The notes: generated from the letters alone by a model not told the origin. 64,000 nt of DNA from an uncultured Collinsella sp. (GCA_959018755.1 CAUEMA010000003.1:124001-188000); one strand, 5' to 3'; shown: positions 8,704 through 17,007, counted from the first letter of the stretch. Made by a program: numbers and translations.

Positions 8704-9366
8704 TCAGTTCTGGGGCTTGCGCTCCGGATACTTGGCGGTATAGCCCTCGATGTGGAGCGTCGAGGCGATGATTTCCTTGACCGTCTCGTCGGGCACATCG
8801 GGGTGCGTGCGGATATACATCAAAAGACCCATGATGAGGGTGTAGAACGTTTCGTAGACATGGTCGATGCGCAGCTCGTGATGGGCGACAAAATCAACCA
8901 CGGTGGTGTCGCAGATGTACTGAGCCACGCGCTGAACCACGTTGTGCAGAAAGCCGCCGTAGAGCGCGCCGCTGCTCGAGGTCAGGGTACTCGGCAGCTC
9001 GTGGCCGCTGGCGACCAGGCGCTTAAAGAGCGGGGCGACGGTGTCGAGCGCGCCCTCAATATCACCGACGATGCGGTTGGCATTCCACTGCTCGAGCTCG
9101 GAGATAAAACCGTCAATTGCCTCGTCCATGACGGCGGTGACGGCGGCGTCCATGTCGGCGAAGTAGTGGTAGAACAGCGAGCGCGTGCAGCCAGCTCGCT
9201 TGGTCACGGCCGATACCGATAGGTGGGACACGCCCAGCTCGGAGCTTACGGTGCGCACGGCGGTGAGGATCTCGCGACGGCGTTCGTCGCCCGTCAAGCG
9301 CTTTGCCGCGCTGTCGGATGCGGGGACGGCATTGACCGCAGAGGTATCTGCTGTGTTGTTGCCCAT
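8704..9366 (-). CDS. TetR family transcriptional regulator
   Basis: A 220-residue repressor-type protein. Residues 25-75 hold a TetR helix-turn-helix (RREILTAVRTVSSELG, then SVSAVTKRAGCTRSLFYHYF, the classic GVS...FYHYF pattern). The C-terminal half is a variable helical ligand-binding and dimerisation domain. I chose the ATG at 9366 because AAAGGCGG lies 8 nt before it; an ATG 18 nt upstream would have no ribosome site. It is first in an operon with the DUF5692 gene and divergent from the big oxidoreductase gene. Two TTGAC-N5-GTCAA palindromes lie in the shared promoter region, so autoregulation plus control of the oxidoreductase is the simplest model. Confidence 0.9.
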   Translation of the reverse strand: MGNNTADTSAVNAVPASDSAAKRLTGDERRREILTAVRTVSSELGVSHLSVSAVTKRAGCTRSLFYHYFADMDAAVTAVMDEAIDGFISELEQWNANRIVGDIEGALDTVAPLFKRLVASGHELPSTLTSSSGALYGGFLHNVVQRVAQYICDTTVVDFVAHHELRIDHVYETFYTLIMGLLMYIRTHPDVPDETVKEIIASTLHIEGYTAKYPERKPQN

Positions 9367-9425
9367 GCGTTTGCCGCCTTTCATCCGTTTGAGCCTGACC
9401 GTTCGCCTAACAGTCTTGAATATTG

Positions 9426-9463
9426 TTGACGGTTCGTCAATACTGTTTTTGACACAATGTCAA
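9426..9463. promoter_or_regulatory. Two TTGAC-N5-GTCAA palindromes, probable TetR operators
   Basis: TTGACGGTTCGTCAA at 9426-9440 and TTGACACAATGTCAA at 9449-9463 share half-sites and a 5-nt spacer, with centres 23 bp apart. A wider inverted repeat, TATTGTTGAC (9421-9430) and GTCAACAATA (9459-9468), encloses both. They sit 60 bp before the tetR start and about 90 bp before the oxidoreductase start, as expected for a dual operator in a divergent promoter. Confidence 0.7.
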
Positions 9464-9554
9464 CAATAACGGGTGAACGGCGTGGGGGCATGTCGAGCCC
9501 GTAAAAAGAGGGGCGCTGCGTGCCTGCCAGGCTGCGGCAAGAGAAGGGACGACT

Positions 9555-12332
9555 ATGATTCTCAACGGACCGGGGATTAGCTACACCGAGCCCGATATCG
9601 GTGCGGAGTTTGTGCCGCCGCTGCCGGAGCATCCGCGCGAGGCCATCGTCAAACTGTGCGAGCACTGCACTAACCGCCTGCTGCATCGCGACGAGCTGCT
9701 GGGCTACGAGTACTGGTCGTTTGCCGAGGCCGCGACTGACGAGCAGGCCGAGGTACTCTGCAAGATGAAGATGCGCCGTCCCTATACGCTGCCCGAGATG
9801 GTCAAGCTCACCGGCATGCCCGAGGCCGATATCGAAAAGATGCTCGACGACATGAGCTACACGGGTCTGCTCGAGTATAACTGGGAAAACCCCGAGCGCG
9901 CCAAGCAGTGGGTCCTGCCCATGCTGGTGCCGGGTTCTGCCGAGTTCCTCAACATGCGCGTGAGCCAGCTCGATGAGCATCCGGTCTACGCCAAGTTCTT
10001 TGAACAGGCATCCAAGGGTCCGCTGTCCAAGGCCACGCCGATGGTGCCGCCCGGAGGCGCCGGCATCGGCATGCACGTCATTCCGGTCGAGAAGGCCATC
10101 GATGCCGCGAGCACCTCGGTGCCTATTGAGCATATCGAGCACTGGCTCGACAAATACGAGGGTAAGTATGCCGCCAGCACCTGCAGCTGCCGTGCGAGCC
10201 GTCGCGTGATGGGTGAGGGCTGTGCCGACGACCCGGCCGATTGGTGCATCGCCGTGGGCGATATGGCCGACTACGTGGTCGAGACCGATCGTGGCCATTA
10301 CGTGACCCGCGACGAGGTCTACGACATCCTGCGCCAGGCCGAGGACAACGGCTTTGTGCACCAGATCACCAACATTGACGGCGAGAACAAGATCTTCGCC
10401 ATCTGCAACTGCAACGTCAACGTGTGCTACGCCCTGCGCACCTCGCAGCTGTTCAACACGCCCAACCTGTCGCGCTCGGCCTATGTCGCCAAGGTCGAGA
10501 AGGACAAGTGCGTGGCCTGCGGTCGCTGCGTTGAGGTGTGTCCGGCCGGCGCCGCCAAGCTGGGCCAGAAGCTCTGCAGCAAAAAGGCGGGCGGACAGGT
10601 GCCCGAGTATCCGCGCCGGGAGCTGCCCGATGCCACCAAGTGGGACCACACCAAGTGGTCGCCCAACTACCGCAACGACAACCGCATCGAGACGCATGAG
10701 TCCGGCACCGCGCCCTGCAAGACGGCCTGCCCCGCGCACGTTGCCGTTCAGGGCTATTTGAAGCTCGCGGCTCAGGGTCGCTATGACGAGGCCCTAGCAC
10801 TCATTAAGCGCGAGAACCCTCTGCCCGCTATCTGCGGCCGTGTGTGCAATCGCCGCTGCGAGGATGTCTGCACCCGCGGCCGTGTGGACGCCGCCGTGGC
10901 CATCGACGAGGTCAAGAAGTTCATCGCCCAGCGCGATCTGGATGCCGCGACCCGCTATGTCCCGCCCGTGGTGACGCCGACGCGCGCTGGCGGCTTCGAC
11001 CAGAAGATCGCCATTATCGGTGCCGGTCCGGCCGGCCTGTCCTGCGCTTTCTACCTGGCCGAGAAGGGCTACAAGCCCGTCGTGTTCGAGAAGAACGAGC
11101 GCCCGGGCGGCATGCTCACCTACGGCATTCCCAGCTTTAAGCTGCAGAAGGACGTTATCGAGGCCGAGGTCGAGGTTATTCGCCTGATGGGTGCCGAGTT
11201 CCGCTATGGCGTGGAGGTCGGTCGCGATGTGACGCTCGATGAGCTGCGCGAGCAGGGCTTTAAGGCCTTTTATGTTGCCATCGGCTGCCAGGGCGGCCGC
11301 CTTGCCGGTATTCCGGGCGAGGATGCCGAGGACGTGACCGTGGCCGTCGACTTCTTGCGCGAGGTCAACAGCGGCAAGATCGACGCGCTGCCCGGCCGCA
11401 CCATCGTGGTGGGCGGCGGCAACGTGGCCATCGACGTGGCCCGCAACGCCTGCCGTCTGGGCTCCGAGCACGTCGAGATGTTCTGCCTGGAGAGCGAGGC
11501 CCAGATGCCCGCCAGCGAGGAAGAGCGTCGCGAGGCCATCGAGGACGGCGCGCACATCAGCTGTGGTTGGGGTCCCAAGGAGGTTCACCTGGACGAGTCC
11601 GGCCGTGTGTGCGGTATCACCTTCAAGCGCTGCACGCGCGTCTTTGACGACGAGGGCCGGTTTGCGCCCGAGTACGACGAGAACGATCTGCGTCGTGTCG
11701 ATGCCGACCGTGTCGTCATGTCGATTGGCCAGTCCATTGTGTGGGGCGACCTGCTGGCTGGCTCCAAGGTGGAGCTTGGCCGCGGCCAGGGCGCTCTTGC
11801 CGACCCCCAGACCTATCAGACCGCTGAGCCCGACATCTTTGTGGGCGGCGATGTCTACACCGGTCCGAGCTTTGCCATCGACGCCATCGCCGCCGGTCAC
11901 GAGGCCGCCGTTTCCATCCATCGCTTTGTGCAGCCGGGCTCCACGCTCACCATCGGCCGCAACCAGCGCCGCTACACCGCTCTCGACCGCGACGATGTCG
12001 TGATCGAGAGCTACGACAACGCGAGCCGCGAGGTTGCCCACGTGAACCGCGAGCGCGAGAAGGCCGCGCCGTTTAGCGAGTACGTCGAGACCTTTACCGA
12101 AGAGCAGGTGCGCGCCGAGACCGCCCGTTGCCTGGGCTGCGGTGCCTCGATCGTCGACCCCAACAAGTGCATCGGCTGCGGCCTGTGCACCACCAAGTGC
12201 GCGTTCGACGCCATCCATCTGGATCGCGACCGCCCCGAGTGCTCCACGATGGTCAAATACGAGCAAAAGCTCCCAAGCCTCGGCAAGTACGCTTTGAAAC
12301 GCGCAATCAAAATCAAGTTCGGTCGTAAATAG
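9555..12332 (+). CDS. Iron-sulfur FAD-dependent oxidoreductase, GltD-like fusion
   Basis: A 925-residue cytoplasmic flavoprotein with several Fe-S sites. The N-terminal 310 residues contain CEHC, a winged-helix-like stretch (TLPEMVKLTGMPEADIEKML) and clusters CSCRASRR and CNCNVNVC. A 4Fe-4S ferredoxin motif CVACGRCVEVCP starts at residue 319. The GltD-type part has CKTACP and CGRVCNRRCEDVC, an FAD dinucleotide fold (IIGAGPAGLSC near 490) and an NAD(P)-binding fold (VVGGGNVAIDVAR). The C-terminus adds CIGCGLCTTKC at 872. GltD-type subunits move electrons between NAD(P)H and a partner; no GltB is present, so the acceptor is unknown. AGAAGGGA precedes the ATG. It is followed by hypA and divergent from tetR. 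Confidence 0.85.
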   Translation: MILNGPGISYTEPDIGAEFVPPLPEHPREAIVKLCEHCTNRLLHRDELLGYEYWSFAEAATDEQAEVLCKMKMRRPYTLPEMVKLTGMPEADIEKMLDDMSYTGLLEYNWENPERAKQWVLPMLVPGSAEFLNMRVSQLDEHPVYAKFFEQASKGPLSKATPMVPPGGAGIGMHVIPVEKAIDAASTSVPIEHIEHWLDKYEGKYAASTCSCRASRRVMGEGCADDPADWCIAVGDMADYVVETDRGHYVTRDEVYDILRQAEDNGFVHQITNIDGENKIFAICNCNVNVCYALRTSQLFNTPNLSRSAYVAKVEKDKCVACGRCVEVCPAGAAKLGQKLCSKKAGGQVPEYPRRELPDATKWDHTKWSPNYRNDNRIETHESGTAPCKTACPAHVAVQGYLKLAAQGRYDEALALIKRENPLPAICGRVCNRRCEDVCTRGRVDAAVAIDEVKKFIAQRDLDAATRYVPPVVTPTRAGGFDQKIAIIGAGPAGLSCAFYLAEKGYKPVVFEKNERPGGMLTYGIPSFKLQKDVIEAEVEVIRLMGAEFRYGVEVGRDVTLDELREQGFKAFYVAIGCQGGRLAGIPGEDAEDVTVAVDFLREVNSGKIDALPGRTIVVGGGNVAIDVARNACRLGSEHVEMFCLESEAQMPASEEERREAIEDGAHISCGWGPKEVHLDESGRVCGITFKRCTRVFDDEGRFAPEYDENDLRRVDADRVVMSIGQSIVWGDLLAGSKVELGRGQGALADPQTYQTAEPDIFVGGDVYTGPSFAIDAIAAGHEAAVSIHRFVQPGSTLTIGRNQRRYTALDRDDVVIESYDNASREVAHVNREREKAAPFSEYVETFTEEQVRAETARCLGCGASIVDPNKCIGCGLCTTKCAFDAIHLDRDRPECSTMVKYEQKLPSLGKYALKRAIKIKFGRK

Positions 12333-12428
12333 GTAACCATGGCGGGTAGGGGGACGGCGCAGACTAGATTTCGCCGTCCCCTTGCTTTGAGTTTGCATCG
12401 CATCAACCGTTGTTGAAAGGTTTCTACC

Positions 12429-12857
12429 TTGCACGAATTGGGAATCGTTTATCACATCATTCGCGATGTTGAGAACGTGGCGCGCGCCAATGGCGTGCGC
12501 CACGTTTCGAGCGTTACGCTGCTGCTGGGTGAGGTCTCGGGCGTCGTTCCCGACTTGCTGCTCGACGCTTGGCGCTGGGCGGCAGATAAAAAGTCCATCA
12601 CCGAGGGTGCGGAGCTTATTGTGGAGCCTGTCGAGGCCGTGACGCATTGCGAGGCGTGCGGCTGCGACTACGTGACGGTCGAGCACGGCAAGACCTGCCC
12701 CCATTGCGGCAGCGGCGAGACATACTTGCTGCAGGGCCAGGAGGTCATGATCAAGCAGATCGAGACCCCCGACGAGGACCCGGCAGACGCTGCTCCCGAC
12801 GGTCCTTCCGACGCTCCCGACGCCGTCGACGCCGCCAACCCCCTCCACATCGCCTAA
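12429..12857 (+). CDS. hypA: Hydrogenase nickel metallochaperone HypA
   Basis: A 142-residue protein. HypA delivers nickel to [NiFe] hydrogenase precursors. The start is a TTG at 12429, which gives the essential N-terminal M-H-E with His2 as nickel ligand; GAAAGG lies 8 nt upstream. Zinc ligands are Cys74 and Cys77 (CEAC) and Cys90 and Cys93 (CPHC). The family is about 115 residues; here an acidic, Pro- and Asp-rich tail of roughly 30 residues is added. It lies 96 bp after the oxidoreductase gene, and no hypB-F or hydrogenase subunit is in the window, so the client is elsewhere or the protein serves another nickel or iron enzyme. Confidence 0.9.
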   Translation: MHELGIVYHIIRDVENVARANGVRHVSSVTLLLGEVSGVVPDLLLDAWRWAADKKSITEGAELIVEPVEAVTHCEACGCDYVTVEHGKTCPHCGSGETYLLQGQEVMIKQIETPDEDPADAAPDGPSDAPDAVDAANPLHIA

Positions 12858-12861
12858 CTTG

Positions 12862-12942
12862 GTCGTTGGGGACGTTCTTAAACGACTAGTCAAACAAGAA
12901 CGTCCCCAACGACTAGTCGTTTAAGAACGTCCCCAATGACTA
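12862..12942. repeat. Interspersed palindrome, family D (GGGGACGTTCTT), full copy
   Basis: Three related arms built on GGGGACGTTCTTAAACGACT: a direct arm, a complementary arm AAGAACGTCCCCAAC, then a second complementary arm GTTTAAGAACGTCCCC. Either of the latter can pair with the first, giving two alternative hairpins. Partial copies occur at 16552-16595 and 61146-61228. Confidence 0.7.
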
Positions 12943-13259
12943 CTTGCGCTAGAGCATAAGTCACGATAATAGTCAAGTCATGTCTGTTTAAACAAAATAG
13001 CGGCAGTACAAGCGCATTCGCGCTTGCCAAAATCGATATTAATGAACAGCCTGTTTGTATCTGTAAAATGCATGGCTTGATGTGCGACGCCTTGGCGTGT
13101 AATGAGTCAAAAAGCGGTAACGTAATCAATTTGTAACAAACATAGACGTTTAAACAAATAAACCAACCTTTTGCGAATTTAGCTATAATTCCACAAACCA
13201 AACAGGTATACTTCCTTAATGTCGTGTAGGAAATACGTAGACAAAAAGGAGGTTATGTG
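12943..13259 (+). promoter_or_regulatory. Upstream region of the mannose-type PTS operon
   Basis: This AT-rich, gene-free stretch has two GTTTAAAC palindromes (12986-12993 and 13148-13155), each followed by AAA, and a good -10 box TATAAT at 13184-13189. I see no convincing -35 box at 17 bp, so an activator may be needed. The two GTTTAAAC sites, 162 bp apart, are operator candidates. The mRNA leader would be about 65 nt. Confidence 0.4.
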
Positions 13260-14249
13260 ATGGTAAGTATTGTTCTTGCTAGCCACGGGGACTTGGCTGC
13301 TGGAATCAAGCAGACGGGCTCGATGGTCTTTGGCGATCAGCCGTCTGTAGCCGTGGTCTCGCTCGAGCCGAGCATGGGCCCCGACGACTTCCGTGCCAAG
13401 GTCGAGGAAGCAATCGCTTCCTTCGAGGACCAGGAGCAGGTGCTCTTCCTCGTTGATCTGTGGGGCGGCACGCCGTTCAACCAGATCAGCGGGCTCATCG
13501 AGGGCCACGATTCCTGGGCTATCGTCACCGGTGTCAACCTGCCTATGCTCATCGAGGCATATTCGCAGCGCTTTGACGCAAAGAACACTGCACATGCGAT
13601 CGCAAAACATCTCGTGACTGAGGCTAAGGCTGGCGTGCGCGTCAAGCCCGAGTCTCTGGAGCCCGAGGAGAAGAAGCCGGCTGCGGCCGCTGCTGCTCCT
13701 GCAGGCGCCATCCCTCCGGGAACGGTCATCGGCGACGGGCACATCAAGATTGCCCACGTCCGTATCGACACCCGTCTGCTGCATGGCCAGGTGGCCACCA
13801 CGTGGACCAAGCAGATCAACCCCAACCGCATCATCGTGGTTTCCGACGGCGTTGCTCACGACGAGCTCCGCAAGACCATGATCGAGCAGGCTGCCCCTCC
13901 GGGAGTCCATGCCAACGTCGTGCCCATCAAGAAGATGGCCGAGGTCGTCAAGGACACGCGCTTTGGTGACACCAAGGCCATGCTGCTCTTCGAGAACCCG
14001 CAGGATCTGCTCAAGGCCATCGAGGCCGGCGTCGACATCAAGGAAGTCAACATCGGTTCCATGGCTCACTCCAAGGGCAAGGTCGTCGTCACCAACGCCG
14101 TCGCCATGGGCGATGACGACGTCAAGACTCTCGAGGCCCTCAAGGCCAAGGGCGTCAAGTTCGAGGCCCGCAAGGTTCCTTCGGATTCCTCCGAGGATCT
14201 CGACGCCATGTTGAAGAAAGCTAAGGCCGAACTGGCCGCTCAAGCATAG
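13260..14249 (+). CDS. manX: PTS mannose-family EIIAB component
   Basis: A 329-residue fused phosphocarrier. Residues 1-130 are a mannose-type EIIA with the phosphorylation site His9 in LASHGDLAAG and the DLWGGTPFN signature. A flexible Ala/Pro linker (about 140-160) joins it to EIIB, whose phosphohistidine is His175 in RIDTRLLHGQV. Phosphate passes from HPr to His9 to His175 and then to the sugar brought in by EIIC and EIID. The ATG at 13260 has AAAGGAGG 7 nt upstream; the GTG one codon earlier is less well placed. First gene of a three-gene operon with 18-bp spacing to EIIC. The sugar cannot be read from sequence: mannose, glucose or related. Confidence 0.95.
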   Translation: MVSIVLASHGDLAAGIKQTGSMVFGDQPSVAVVSLEPSMGPDDFRAKVEEAIASFEDQEQVLFLVDLWGGTPFNQISGLIEGHDSWAIVTGVNLPMLIEAYSQRFDAKNTAHAIAKHLVTEAKAGVRVKPESLEPEEKKPAAAAAAPAGAIPPGTVIGDGHIKIAHVRIDTRLLHGQVATTWTKQINPNRIIVVSDGVAHDELRKTMIEQAAPPGVHANVVPIKKMAEVVKDTRFGDTKAMLLFENPQDLLKAIEAGVDIKEVNIGSMAHSKGKVVVTNAVAMGDDDVKTLEALKAKGVKFEARKVPSDSSEDLDAMLKKAKAELAAQA

Positions 14250-14267
14250 TAAAGGAGGGTCCGATAC

Positions 14268-15086
14268 ATGTCTGCAATCACTATTCTGCTTGTTGCGATT
14301 GTCGCGTTGCTTGCCGGTATGGAAGGCATTCTGGATGAGTTCCAGTTCCATCAGCCGCTCGTGGCATGCACGCTTATCGGTCTCGTAACCGGTCACCTTC
14401 AGGAGGGCATCCTCCTGGGCGGTTCGCTCCAGATGATGGCCCTTGGCTGGGCTAACGTCGGCGCCGCCGTCGCGCCTGACGCCGCTCTGGCCTCGGTCGC
14501 CTCTTCGATCATCATGGTGCTCGCCCTCAACGGCGGCGCTACCGATCCGTCGAAGGCCGTTACCGCCGCTATCGCCGTCGCTGTCCCGCTGTCGGTCGCT
14601 GGTCTGTTCCTGACCATGATCTGCCGTACCCTGGCTACCGCTATCGCTCACGCCATGGACGGTTGCGCCGAGAAGGGCGACTTCGCCGGCATCGAGCGTT
14701 GGCAGTACATTGCCATCCTTATGCAGGGCCTTCGTATCGCCATCCCGGCAGTACTTCTGTGCATCATCCCGGCCGAGGCTGTTACCAACGCGCTTAACGC
14801 TATGCCCGACTGGCTGTCCGGCGGCATGGCTGTCGGCGGCGGCATGGTCGCTTCCGTCGGTTACGCCATGGTCATCAACATGATGGCCACCAAGGAGACC
14901 TGGCCGTTCTTCATCCTCGGCTTTGTCCTTGCTGCCATCCCTCAGCTCACGCTGATCGCCCTTGGCCTCATCGGCATCTCCCTTGCCCTCATCTACCTTG
15001 GCCTTAAGGATCTGGCCAAGCAGGGTGGCGGCATGGGCGGTGGCTCCGGCGACCCGCTCGGCGATATTCTGAACGATTACGAGTAG
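14268..15086 (+). CDS. manY: PTS mannose-family EIIC permease
   Basis: A 272-residue integral membrane protein that, together with EIID, forms the sugar channel of the mannose-type PTS. It is mostly hydrophobic with about six to eight membrane segments and carries the family stretch FQFHQPLVACTLIGLVTGH near the start and GGSLQMMALGWANVGAAVAPD at about 50-70. The C-terminus is a Gly-rich tail. AAAGGAGG precedes the ATG. It lies 18 bp after manX and 16 bp before manZ, so the three are one operon. Confidence 0.95.
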   Translation: MSAITILLVAIVALLAGMEGILDEFQFHQPLVACTLIGLVTGHLQEGILLGGSLQMMALGWANVGAAVAPDAALASVASSIIMVLALNGGATDPSKAVTAAIAVAVPLSVAGLFLTMICRTLATAIAHAMDGCAEKGDFAGIERWQYIAILMQGLRIAIPAVLLCIIPAEAVTNALNAMPDWLSGGMAVGGGMVASVGYAMVINMMATKETWPFFILGFVLAAIPQLTLIALGLIGISLALIYLGLKDLAKQGGGMGGGSGDPLGDILNDYE

Positions 15087-15102
15087 GAGGGGAGTGATAC
15101 AT

Positions 15103-16023
15103 ATGGCAGAGAACAAGATTCAGCTCACCAAGGCTGACCGCAAGAAGGTTTGCTTCCGTCATCAGTTCCTTCAGGGCTCGTGGAACTACGAGCGTATGCA
15201 GAACGGCGGCTGGTGCTTCGCAATGATCCCTGCGATCAAGAAGCTCTACACCAGCAAGGATGACCAGATTGCCGCTCTTAAGCGCCACCTGGAGTTCTAT
15301 AACACCCACCCCTATGTTTCCGCCCCCGTCATTGGCGTTACCCTCGCCCTCGAGGAGGAGCGCGCCAACGGTGCTCCGATCGACGACGTCGCCATCCAGG
15401 GCGTCAAGGTCGGTATGATGGGCCCGCTCGCCGGCGTCGGCGACCCTGCCTTCTGGTTCACCCTTCGCCCGATTCTGGGCGCTCTGGGCGCTTCCATGGC
15501 CCTGTCCGGCAGCATCGCCGGTCCGCTGCTGTTCTTCTTCGCGTGGAACATCATCCGTTACGCCTTCCTGTGGTACACGCAGGAGTTTGGCTACAAGGTC
15601 GGCTCCTCCATCGCCAAGGACCTCTCCGGCGGTCTGATGGGCAAGGTCACCGAGGGTGCTTCCATCCTGGGTATGTTCATCATCGGCGCCCTGGTCGAGC
15701 GCTGGGTGTCCATCTCCTTCACCCCGGTCGTCTCCAAGGTCACGCAGTCTGCTGGCGCCTTTATCGACTGGGCTAGCCTGCCCTCCGGCTCCGAGGGCGT
15801 CAAGGAAGCGCTGACGATGTACAACTCCATCGGTGCTACCGCCCTTGATCAGGTTAAGGTCACCACGCTTCAGGCTAACCTCGATCAGCTCATCCCCGGC
15901 CTTGCCGCTGTGTGCCTGACCCTGCTGGTCTGCAAGCTCCTCAAGAAGAAGGTCAGCCCGATCGTCATCATCCTGGCTCTCTTCGCCGTCGGCATCATCG
16001 GTCGCGTCTGCGGCTTCATGTAA
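15103..16023 (+). CDS. manZ: PTS mannose-family EIID component
   Basis: A 306-residue membrane protein, the EIID partner of EIIC. The N-terminal domain shows the family stretch FLQGSWNYERMQNGGWCFAM and later HLEFYNTHPYVSAPVIG and VGMMGPLAGVGDPAFWFT; the C-terminal part has the membrane segments and ends with a hydrophobic LFAVGIIGRVCGFM. The ATG at 15103 has AGGAGGGGA about 9 nt upstream; an in-frame GTG nine bases earlier overlaps that site and is rejected. Last gene before the operon terminator. Confidence 0.95.
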   Translation: MAENKIQLTKADRKKVCFRHQFLQGSWNYERMQNGGWCFAMIPAIKKLYTSKDDQIAALKRHLEFYNTHPYVSAPVIGVTLALEEERANGAPIDDVAIQGVKVGMMGPLAGVGDPAFWFTLRPILGALGASMALSGSIAGPLLFFFAWNIIRYAFLWYTQEFGYKVGSSIAKDLSGGLMGKVTEGASILGMFIIGALVERWVSISFTPVVSKVTQSAGAFIDWASLPSGSEGVKEALTMYNSIGATALDQVKVTTLQANLDQLIPGLAAVCLTLLVCKLLKKKVSPIVIILALFAVGIIGRVCGFM

Positions 16024-16079
16024 GCACGCTTCGGCTTAAGACCGAGAGTTGCTAGGCAAGGGCTTTTGAGCCATTGAAA

Positions 16080-16122
16080 CGGACCGCACCCGGTGGGTAC
16101 ACTGGATGCGGTCCGATTGTTT
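16080..16122 (+). terminator. Terminator of the mannose-type PTS operon
   Basis: CGGACCGCA (16080-16088) pairs with TGCGGTCCG (16107-16115) and is followed by ATTGTTTTTTATT. It ends only about 20 bp before the next start codon, so some read-through into the DUF956 gene is plausible. Confidence 0.85.
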
Positions 16123-16144
16123 TTTATTGGAGGGCGAGGCGCGT

Positions 16145-16543
16145 ATGGCGCAATCTCAGAACAGCACGGTCGATCTGGCAACGCCGGCAACCTGCCTGAT
16201 GGGGCTTACCAGTCACGGTAACGTAATGGTGGGCAATAAGGCGTTTGAGTACTATAACGAGCGCAATCCCGAGGATTATATTCAAATCCCGTGGGACGAG
16301 GTCGACTATATTGCCGCCGAGGTTTTGCGCGGCACCAAGAAGATCACGCGTTTTGCCATCTTCACCAAGGACAACGGTCACTTTACGTTTTCGACGCGCG
16401 ACGACAAAGAGACGCTTCGTGCGGTCCGCAAGTACGTCGACGAGGATAAGCTCGTGCGTTCGCCCGACTTTATCGATGTGACGGCCAAGGGCGCCAAGAG
16501 CATCCCCTCCGTTATCAAAAACCTCTTCCACAAAGGCAACTAG
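16145..16543 (+). CDS. manO: DUF956 family protein (ManO-type)
   Basis: A 132-residue soluble protein. DUF956 (ManO) genes are usual companions of mannose-family PTS operons and are thought to modulate them; the mechanism is not known to me. The sequence shows the family pattern CLMGLTSHGNVMVGNKAFEYYN and IQIPWDEVDYIAAEVL. The ATG at 16145 is preceded by GGAGGGCGAGG. Because the operon terminator lies right upstream, its level may depend on partial read-through. Confidence 0.85.
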   Translation: MAQSQNSTVDLATPATCLMGLTSHGNVMVGNKAFEYYNERNPEDYIQIPWDEVDYIAAEVLRGTKKITRFAIFTKDNGHFTFSTRDDKETLRAVRKYVDEDKLVRSPDFIDVTAKGAKSIPSVIKNLFHKGN

Positions 16544-16551
16544 TCGCCTGC

Positions 16552-16595
16552 GACGTTCTTAAACGACTAGTCATAAAGAACGTCCCCAATGACTA
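16552..16595. repeat. Interspersed palindrome, family D, short copy
   Basis: GACGTTCTTAAACGACTAGTC followed by AAAGAACGTCCCCAATGAC, a single hairpin version of the repeat at 12862-12942. It starts 9 bp after the manO stop. Confidence 0.65.
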
Positions 16596-16636
16596 CCTCG
16601 TGACGATAGTGCAAATCTGCTACACTAGTACAACAT

Positions 16637-16712
16637 GCCTCCGTAGCTCAGGGGATAGAGCACCGCTCTCCTAAAGCGGGTGTCGACGGTTCGAATCCGC
16701 CCGGGGGCACCA
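16637..16712 (+). tRNA. tRNA-Arg (anticodon CCU)
   Basis: A complete cloverleaf. The acceptor stem is GCCTCCG with CGGGGGC; the D stem is GCTC/GAGC; the anticodon stem CCGCT/AGCGG holds the loop CTCCTAA with anticodon CCT; the T arm contains GGTTCGAATCC; CCA is encoded at 16710-16712. The 3' half is the left attachment site of the integrated element, which rebuilds an intact gene. Confidence 0.96.
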
Positions 16713-16716
16713 GAAG
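16668..16716. repeat. attL, 49-bp repeat overlapping the tRNA-Arg 3' half
   Basis: It runs from the anticodon loop (CTCCTAAAG) through the T arm and CCA to CAGAAG. It is identical by eye to 28905-28953; the flanking bases differ on both sides. Confidence 0.93.
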
Positions 16717-16721
16717 TAAAT

Positions 16722-16759
16722 GCAGGTCAGACGGTATAAATCGTCTGACCTGCTTTCTT
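16722..16759 (+). terminator. Element-encoded terminator of tRNA-Arg
   Basis: A 12-bp perfect stem, GCAGGTCAGACG (16722-16733) and CGTCTGACCTGC (16742-16753), is followed by TTTCTT. It lies 10 bp after the tRNA and inside attL, so the element restores termination lost on integration. Confidence 0.88.
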
Positions 16760-16783
16760 ATATAAGGGCATCGTTAACGTCAG

Positions 16784-16804
16784 TTGGGTAGAATTTGGGT
16801 AGAA
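16784..16804. repeat. Tandem TTGGGTAGAA repeats, candidate integrase arm sites
   Basis: TTGGGTAGAA at 16784-16793 and again at 16795-16804, 11 bp apart, about one helical turn. Close to attL, this fits arm-type binding sites of a tyrosine integrase. No counterpart with the same sequence is obvious near attR. Confidence 0.35.
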
Positions 16805-16836
16805 AGTTTTTTTGTGAAGGGCTATGCCCAAAGTCC

Positions 16837-17007
16837 GGTTTCCAACCCTTCCCACAGCCTACGGGCTTATAAGGAGCCCTTCGGCCATGGAAAGCGTTGA
16901 AAACCTAGGGTGACGCTGCTGTGAGATGGGCGAGTTTCCAACAGCCCCCGGCGTCTTCGGGTTTCGCCTGGGACCCTGCGACACCGTGGGCCGTTGAAAA
17001 CTCGCCC
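16837..17007 (+). promoter_or_regulatory. Two related stem-loops in the restriction operon leader
   Basis: The first pairs GGTTTCCAAC (16837-16846) with GTTGAAAACC (16896-16905) and contains an inner hairpin GGGCT/AGCCC. The second pairs GGGCGAGTTTCCAACAGCCC (from 16928) with GGGCCGTTGAAAACTCGCCC (to 17007). Both share GTTTCCAAC and GTTGAAAAC. They fill the 16760-17075 gap before the restriction gene and hold no gene of their own. They could be a structured leader or repeated operators. Confidence 0.45.

Noticed and set aside
12862..12942. Repeats with alternating arms considered as a small CRISPR array
   Set aside because: There are only three arms, in opposite orientations, without regular spacers or cas genes. 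No CRISPR array is present in the window.
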